64,000 bases of DNA, taken from the NCBI GenBank assembly GCA_020881915.1, contig JAJFPB010000004.1, forward strand, positions 620,001 through 684,000, read 5' to 3'. Shown piece after piece: positions 58,407 through 64,000 of this stretch. Each line of letters starts with the position of its first letter. Positions within the stretch are counted from its first letter, which is position 1. Source of the stretch: Paramyrothecium sp. XJ0827 (taxonomy: Eukaryota > Ascomycota > Sordariomycetes > Hypocreales > Stachybotryaceae). Below the pieces are notes generated by a model. The model saw nothing but the letters and a program-made list of their open reading frames with translations, made no database searches and was not told where the DNA came from. The position numbers were made by a program, and so were the translations under genes.

Positions 58407-60361
58407 ATGAAGCGAATCGCAACTGCTCTCATCCTCCTCGCAGGTTTTGGATGCAGAGCCGAGTGTGGGAAAAATTCCACCATGGTCTATGATTTTGACG
58501 CTGTGAGTTTCTTGCTCGGTGCTAAACCCCAATATCTTCACGATCAGCTATTCTGACATACCGTGTAGATCAAGCCATCAGCCGAGCTCACCTGGGTACC
58601 GTGTTTCGACGATTTCACCTGCTCCCGGCTCCAGGTTCCCCTCGACTATTCGAACCCAAGCCTTGGCACCGCATCCATCGCTTTTATGAAATTGGCTGGG
58701 AAAAATGCCACTGCTGATTCCCAGAGCATAGTGATCATCCCGGGTAAGACCCTGAAGCCGCCCTGAGTTCACACAGCCAAGCTGACGCTACACCAGGCGG
58801 CCCAGGCGGTTCTAGCATCGACCTTCTGCAGGCATACAAGGACACAGTCGGTCAGATGTTTGGCGAAACGTACAATTTTGTCTCCTTTGACCCCCGAGGT
58901 GTGGCCAGAAGCGGCCCGAGGCTCGACTGCTTCCGAAATAATACGAAAGCACGCGTGGCCTTTAATCGAGCCCACTACACGGGCGCCACCAACACATCCT
59001 CCACGTCGCTCGAGGAACAATACTACTCAGCTGCCATCTATGGAGAGTGGTGCGAGGAGGCGGTGAAGACGGACTCGCCGCATGGCTACTACGTTACCAC
59101 TCCGGCGGTTGCTCGCGACCTGCTCAGCTTTGTCGAGGCAGAGGCCAAGTTGACCGGCCGATCACCTTCAGAAGCGAAGCTGTGGGGCTTCGGTAACAGC
59201 TACGGCACCGTCATTGGCACCACTTTTGCGTCCATGTTTCCTGACCGCGTTGGAAGGTTGGTGCTTGAGAGCGTCATGGACGTGGACCAATACTACTCCA
59301 ACGACTGGCGGAGCAACTTCGTGGACTCGGACAAGGCGTTTGAGCAGCTGCCGATTCTATGCCATGCCGCAGGCCCTGATCTGTGTTCCTTCTGGGGACC
59401 TACGCCGGCCAATATCACGGTCAGGATGGACAGCATTATCCAGAATATTAAAAGCCAACCCATTCCGGTCAGTGGAGTCGACGGCCAGACTTTGCCGGCA
59501 CTGGTTACATACTCCGACCTCAAGGCCTTTCTTGTAGACGCGATCTACCAGCCGCTTATCTACTTCCCCATCATGGCCGATGTTTTTGTCCAGCTGGAGA
59601 GGGGCAACGCGTCTGCTCTCATAGGATCGTCGGAGAAGCTGTACCTCGACTCCGACGAGGGGGTCATCATCCGGTGCGCGGATTCGTACCGGGACAACAA
59701 GCTTACCTCGATTGAGGACTGGGAAAACTACATTGAGGACACTGTTTCCAGTAGCAAGTATATTGGCGACATTTTCCCCATTTGGGCCAGGACAATTCTG
59801 TGCAGGACGCTTGAGCCACAACTGCCTGATAGCATGATCCTTCAAGGTAGAATCTCCTTTTCCAATGCTGTTTCAGCAAGATTTCCTTTCGAAAGCGAGG
59901 TAGTCTACCTTCAAATGATCAATCTGACCCTCTGATACAGGTCCGGTAACGGGATTCGACAAACCTGTGTCTTTCCCCATCCTGTTCACAAGCAATACCC
60001 TCGATCCTGTCGCGCCTGCGGCAAAGTATGCTCTTCAATAATACATTACCTAATAACGATCAGTTCACTGATCTACTTTTAGTGCTCGAAAGATGTCCTC
60101 CCGATTCCCAGGGTCCGTGGTGCTTCTGCAGGAAGCTGTTGGTGTAAGTCCTCAACCAATTCCCAATCAGATATTTCGAGAAATGCTCTTGGCTAACCTT
60201 TCGGCTTTTTCGCTCGGCTGCAGCATCCCGCAACCACACAGGGAGGATCCCCTTGTTACTATGGACACATTCAGGGATATCTTCAAGGCGTAGTTCCGCC
60301 AGCCAACATCACCTGCCCACGGCAGTATGTACCGTTCATCGATGGACCCATCGGAATCTGA
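58407..60361 (+). CDS. Secreted S33-family tripeptidyl-aminopeptidase-like serine hydrolase
   Basis: Six exons: 58407-58502, 58569-58743, 58797-59846, 59941-60025, 60083-60143 and 60224-60361. Introns are 53-94 bp, all GT-AG, giving 534 aa. The signal peptide is MKRIATALILLAGFGCRA. The alpha/beta-hydrolase fold shows the oxyanion loop GGPGGSS, DPRGVARSGP, the nucleophile elbow GFGNSYG (S225), the acid in NTLDPVAPAA, and the histidine in QEAVGHPATTQGG. The TAP-like C-terminal domain (SRFPGSVVLLQEAVG...CYYGHIQGYLQGVVPP) is complete. It should release N-terminal peptides from proteins outside the cell, for nutrition or host-protein breakdown. An in-frame ATG at 58347 exists, but the signal peptide begins at 58407. 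Confidence 0.94.
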
Positions 60362-60832
60362 TCAGGTGCCAAGGATTAGGTCGATGCGGTGTGATGTGAC
60401 TGAGTATTTGCTTCACTTTTTGACGGAATTGGTTAACATGTACAAAGTTCAATGCCTCCTAGATTGCTGTCACATGCTCTCACTTTTTTCGTCTGTTATT
60501 CTGGGTACTTCTGAATTATGCTTGCTCATCACCTTATGTTTCTGCCACTGCTCAGGCCAGCATATTCTATTGCTTGCTCCTTGCCATCGTAATGGCCGCC
60601 ACTGCAACTGCCATCCCCGCGCCAGCTCCTATGGCCACCGTTGATACGGCCGTGCCTGCTGTCGACGTCAAACCTAGCCAGGGGTGCCCTATCATGGGGG
60701 TATTGATGGGAGTCAACGACTAGAGGCTAACATATTGTTTCGGCCGTCCCCGTGAAGTGCACCCTTGCCACGTGGCTTGCTTTGCCGACACCACTCTGTT
60801 TACTTCTAGTTGAAGGCTCACCAGATTCGATA
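60362..60832. other. Intergenic region with a possible small secreted peptide
   Basis: A 43-codon open frame at 60592-60723 (MAATATAIPAPAPM ... IMGVLMGVND) follows a hydrophobic stretch in the same frame (SIFYCLLLAIVMAA). It could be the last exon of a small secreted protein, but I could not place an upstream exon with an ATG and correct phase. Confidence 0.25.
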
Positions 60833-62815
60833 CTAGACCAGAGATCTGCGGTGCATACTCCCTGATAATACAACCCATTGATCCTTGGATGAAGACCTCG
60901 TAGGTGACGCAGTCACATCTTGTAAGGCTTTCATTTCTGTTGTCGATCTATTTCGTGAATTGCAAGCATCGACGGTGACCACTTCGCAGAACTCTGTGCC
61001 ACCTTCAATAATGATTACACGACCACCGGATACAAATGCAAAATCTAAGCCCCGACTCCTTGCAGGTGCCGTAGTAGGTGAAGGAAGCAATGTGCACCTG
61101 AATCTGTTGGTCCCATCACGCCATTCGCTCAAGGCAAAGAAGTGACGACGAACTTGGTTTGGTCCATGGCTATCTTTCGCAGCGATTGCAATACGCTGTA
61201 GGCCACTAGTAAAAGGGATTGCTCCATGGCCATTTGAGCTGAGGCTGCGGTTCTTATGTGGCCGATCCGGTGGGTTTCCAATCTTGGGAGTGCTACTTGA
61301 TGGATCTCGCAGCTCGACACTGCCAACCCAGTACCCGGAGTCGAGAAACACCAACTTGGAGTCCTTCGATATTCCTATTATTGCCAAGATGTTTGACTGG
61401 ATTGCATCAATTTGGGTGTTGTTACCTGAGCGTTTGGAAGATTCCGAATCAATATCAAAAGCTGACACTGCCCACGAGCGAATGCTTCCTTCATGGCTGT
61501 GAGAGGGAGCACAATGTTCGATCACGAACTCTGAGCCAACTGTATAAGAAACCACACCATTCTGAGGGATATCGTGGTACGATGTAGATGGCCTCAACTC
61601 CATACCGCCTGGGGGGGTGACATCTTTGTAATCCAACCATTGGAAGACTTGGGCAGTATGTGCTCTTATGGCCATGAAAAGATCTGGATTTGATGGATGT
61701 TGCAATGTAGCACTAGAAGCTTCAACTCTAGACTGATTGGCGGCGATATAGCTGAGTGATTCATCTCTCGGCTGAATGGCCCTCCGACTTTCAACCACCC
61801 TTCCAGAATTCAGGTCCCAAAGCTCATCAAATTCGTGGCCACTGACAAGCAGACGATCTGCACTATGATTCACCATTAAGCTAGTAACGGCTGCGTTGAA
61901 AGATCGATCGAGAACCATAGTTGCAAGCGGTTCATCGCCGTCAGACATCGTCGAACGAGTAGCATCTCGAGGCACCAATGTGATCTTGGCAGCTAGAACT
62001 CGACCTGAGATATCGGCAGAGATGACAAGTCGGCCCGCCTCAGCTACTGTTAGGCGAGTGACTGATACACCACGGTTATGGCGCTGTGAAACGCCTATCT
62101 CCATACCGTCATTCCGTGAAAAGACTGATACGGAGCCATCGCTTTTCCCAGCCAAGATCAGATCATCTTCCACGAACGCTACTAAAGGACTGGTGATCTG
62201 AGGGGCTAGCTGATTTGAACCCACATGAGAAGTTCCCTGGGCCAGAGGAATGGCTTCGCTGATTGCCTTGTTTTCATTGTCGTTTCTTACAAGTGCTGTA
62301 GGTTCCCAAATTTGACACTGGAGACGACCAATGCCAAGGAACCTCCGACCATCGTAATTGAACGCAACTCCTCGTAGGCCGCTGCTAAAGGCTTTGACTT
62401 GGTACAAAGGTGTTAAGACCATCTCTCCTGAGTGTCCAAGATCAAATTCGAAGATTTGAATGAATCCCTGGCTGCTGCCCGTAGCTAGCGTGCGCCCATC
62501 CCGTGAGCAAGAGAGAGTCACTGCATGTATTCTCGTCTTCTTAAGGTGAAGTTGCAGGGTCAAGGAGTTGTAAATGCAGAGATCGCCTTGCGCATAAGAG
62601 ACTATCACAGCGCTTACCTCCGGATTGGGGTTAAAAACAATATCAAGAACACCGTTTGCCTTGGTAGATCCGCACTCCCCAAAGCGATGTAATTCAAGCG
62701 GGAACCATAAAGAAACTGGATGACTGCGGTAACCCGCAGCCATGATGAGGTCATCTTCAGTGATCAAGGATGAGAATGCAACACGCTGAGGTGGTTGGGA
62801 CGAATTCTCGTCCAT
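60833..62815 (-). CDS. WD40-repeat C-terminal part of an NLR-like gene
   Basis: A 660-aa open frame from the ATG at 62815. It is a beta-propeller type sequence with repeated blades ending in W-[DE]-x or F-[DE]-F (for example IQIFEFDLG, CQIWEPTAL, ELWDLNSGRVV). There is no catalytic site. In this frame the protein is continuous with the reading upstream of the ATG to ~62866 (NLDTGELESVSW), which is itself a WD blade end. It therefore looks like the 3' part of the NLR-type gene at 62856-64000, separated from it by a one-base frameshift. It could still be translated alone from the ATG. Confidence 0.7.
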   Translation of the reverse strand: MDENSSQPPQRVAFSSLITEDDLIMAAGYRSHPVSLWFPLELHRFGECGSTKANGVLDIVFNPNPEVSAVIVSYAQGDLCIYNSLTLQLHLKKTRIHAVTLSCSRDGRTLATGSSQGFIQIFEFDLGHSGEMVLTPLYQVKAFSSGLRGVAFNYDGRRFLGIGRLQCQIWEPTALVRNDNENKAISEAIPLAQGTSHVGSNQLAPQITSPLVAFVEDDLILAGKSDGSVSVFSRNDGMEIGVSQRHNRGVSVTRLTVAEAGRLVISADISGRVLAAKITLVPRDATRSTMSDGDEPLATMVLDRSFNAAVTSLMVNHSADRLLVSGHEFDELWDLNSGRVVESRRAIQPRDESLSYIAANQSRVEASSATLQHPSNPDLFMAIRAHTAQVFQWLDYKDVTPPGGMELRPSTSYHDIPQNGVVSYTVGSEFVIEHCAPSHSHEGSIRSWAVSAFDIDSESSKRSGNNTQIDAIQSNILAIIGISKDSKLVFLDSGYWVGSVELRDPSSSTPKIGNPPDRPHKNRSLSSNGHGAIPFTSGLQRIAIAAKDSHGPNQVRRHFFALSEWRDGTNRFRCTLLPSPTTAPARSRGLDFAFVSGGRVIIIEGGTEFCEVVTVDACNSRNRSTTEMKALQDVTASPTRSSSKDQWVVLSGSMHRRSLV

Positions 62816-62855
62816 TATCCATGAAACAGATTCTAGTTCCCCTGTGTCGAGGTTC

Positions 62856-64000
62856 CTAATTACTCTTTAGCATTTTCCAATATTTGATCTGCGACTGATA
62901 GTCGTACCACTTTCTCAGTAGACTTTCTTGAAGGGCTATGAGAATTTCAGCTGGGTTAAGAAATGTGATTGCAAGCGGTAGCGAGGCAAGAATGGACGTG
63001 TGAAGGCACAACCCGGCCTGTAAATCCCAGACAAAGACTTGTTTCGTTCCACAGCTAACAAGAAGTTGATCGTCTTGGCTGAATTGAAGCAGCCTAACTC
63101 TTTCTGGATGAATGACTTCTCGCACACACTGCAGGGATGATGGATCGTATAGTGTTACGGTGCCATTTGATTGTCCGATGGCGAAGAATGTCGCCCCATG
63201 AGCCAAAGCTGTACATTCACCCTTCTGAAAGTCGATTCGAGCGATACAATCTTCCCAATCTTCGTGTGCTGCATTCTTCACCACGAGTGGCAAAGCTCGT
63301 AGGTCCCTCGAAAAAGTCCTGGAGATAACTGAGCCCGTCGGGCAGAGGGGAGGAATGAGGCAGTGAATAGATGAGGGGCAGGCCAGAAGCTGTGGCCTAA
63401 ACTTGGCAGCAACTCGAATGAGATCTACCACCCAGCTGTCAATGTGTTGGACTTGGGCGTCAGTTGATGACACGTGATTGGTTCTGTGCTTCAAGTATTC
63501 GCGGAGATTGATCGCTGTCCGGGTTACTTCACCTAGCTCTCTCTTTCGAGCGTGGTATTCAATCCAGTAAAAAATATTTTCTGTCTTAAGGAAATCACAT
63601 AAGCATTTTGCCACATCATCTTCCTCTGAGGTGCTGTGGTAAATGTGGTCCGAGAAGAAGTGGCTGGCATAAGGGAGTAGAGCAAGGTCAAGAGGCGCCA
63701 CCATGGTGGCCTTGGCTATCGAAAACCCTCTTACATTCGACCTCTGCGGACCCTTTGCATGTATCTGCAGTACTTCGCTTGTGAGATAACCCAACAGCAA
63801 AGTAGATATTCCACTGTGGGCCTGCATTCCGGTGACAACTAAGTCTGAACTGTTTTCCAACAGGAATCGATGAGCTGTTTCGTGGATGATCTGGACTTTT
63901 CCATTTTTGATCAACAAAAACGAGTTGGCCACAGATGTTAGGAATTGCTTTGACAAGATTCTGTAAAGTCTCGTTGGTGGCTAACTTGATAGCATGCCGT
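62856..64000 (-). CDS. NLR-type (STAND) protein, region C-terminal to the NTPase plus first WD blades; partial and interrupted
   Basis: The open frame runs from ~63956 to a stop at 62856. LLIKNGKVQIIHETAHRFLLE is the winged-helix-like segment that follows the NACHT NTPase in fungal STAND/NLR proteins (family VxLIHxSAxDFL). WD40 blades follow (FFAIGQSNGTVTLYDPSS, LLVSCGTKQVFVWDLQAG). The NTPase should lie beyond the right edge. Two defects are visible: an in-frame TAG at ~63976-63984 just upstream, unless an intron removes it, and the stop at 62856, after which homology continues one frame over (62816-62866). NLR genes in fungi mediate non-self recognition and cell death and often decay. Pseudogene or assembly error are both possible. 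Confidence 0.6.

Noticed and set aside
1..64000. CRISPR arrays, bacterial operons, rRNA genes
   Set aside because: None seen; introns and domain content show a eukaryotic nuclear segment.

Overview
The window looks like nuclear DNA of a filamentous ascomycete, most likely a plant-associated Sordariomycete. Almost every gene is split by short GT-AG introns (about 45-100 bp) with CTAAC-like branch points. Genes lie on both strands without operons. The gene content is typical of that group: an OPT oligopeptide transporter, MFS drug transporters, Zn2Cys6 regulators, a PL3 pectate lyase, a GH16 glucanase, an NLR-type WD-repeat protein and a P450. I cannot name the species. Exon joins below were worked out by hand from splice sites and reading-frame continuity, not from transcripts.

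Layout. 1-5.5 kb: the 3' part of an MDR oxidoreductase, a C11orf54-type ester hydrolase, and an 8-exon OPT transporter (-). 6.4-10.1 kb: a divergent pair of intronless genes, one a C-terminally anchored protein and the other a chymotrypsin-fold protease-like protein with a predicted His-Asp-Cys triad. 10.7-11.0 kb: a MITE-like element with 39-bp inverted termini. 11.4-15.5 kb: a small Rieske protein, a secreted RlpA/expansin-like protein and a PL3 pectate lyase. 16.4-19.7 kb: an adenylation domain fused to a ferric-reductase-like membrane oxidoreductase. 22.7-31.4 kb: enoyl-CoA hydratase, GH16 glucanase, a hotdog thioesterase with an apparent micro-exon, and an 81-aa membrane protein, separated by long gene-free stretches.

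32.7-46.4 kb: two MFS transporters, a CDC50/Lem3 subunit, a P4-ATPase (lipid flippase) and a cytochrome P450. The CDC50 and P4-ATPase genes are divergent neighbours, so both halves of one flippase probably share a promoter region. A motif built on CGAGAACGAGAACGA occurs upstream of the second MFS gene, between the flippase genes, and upstream of the P450. This suggests a co-regulated transport/resistance module.

48.4-64 kb: a decayed kinase-like gene, a Zn2Cys6 regulator divergent from an SDR, an acyl-protein-thioesterase-like hydrolase, a second Zn2Cys6 regulator, a secreted S33 peptidase, and the C-terminal part of an NLR-type WD-repeat gene that runs off the right edge and carries a frameshift.

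The observations most worth following up are the flippase-centred module with its shared motif, the Cys-triad protease-like protein and its divergent partner, the adenylation/ferric-reductase fusion, and the 1-nt micro-exon candidate.
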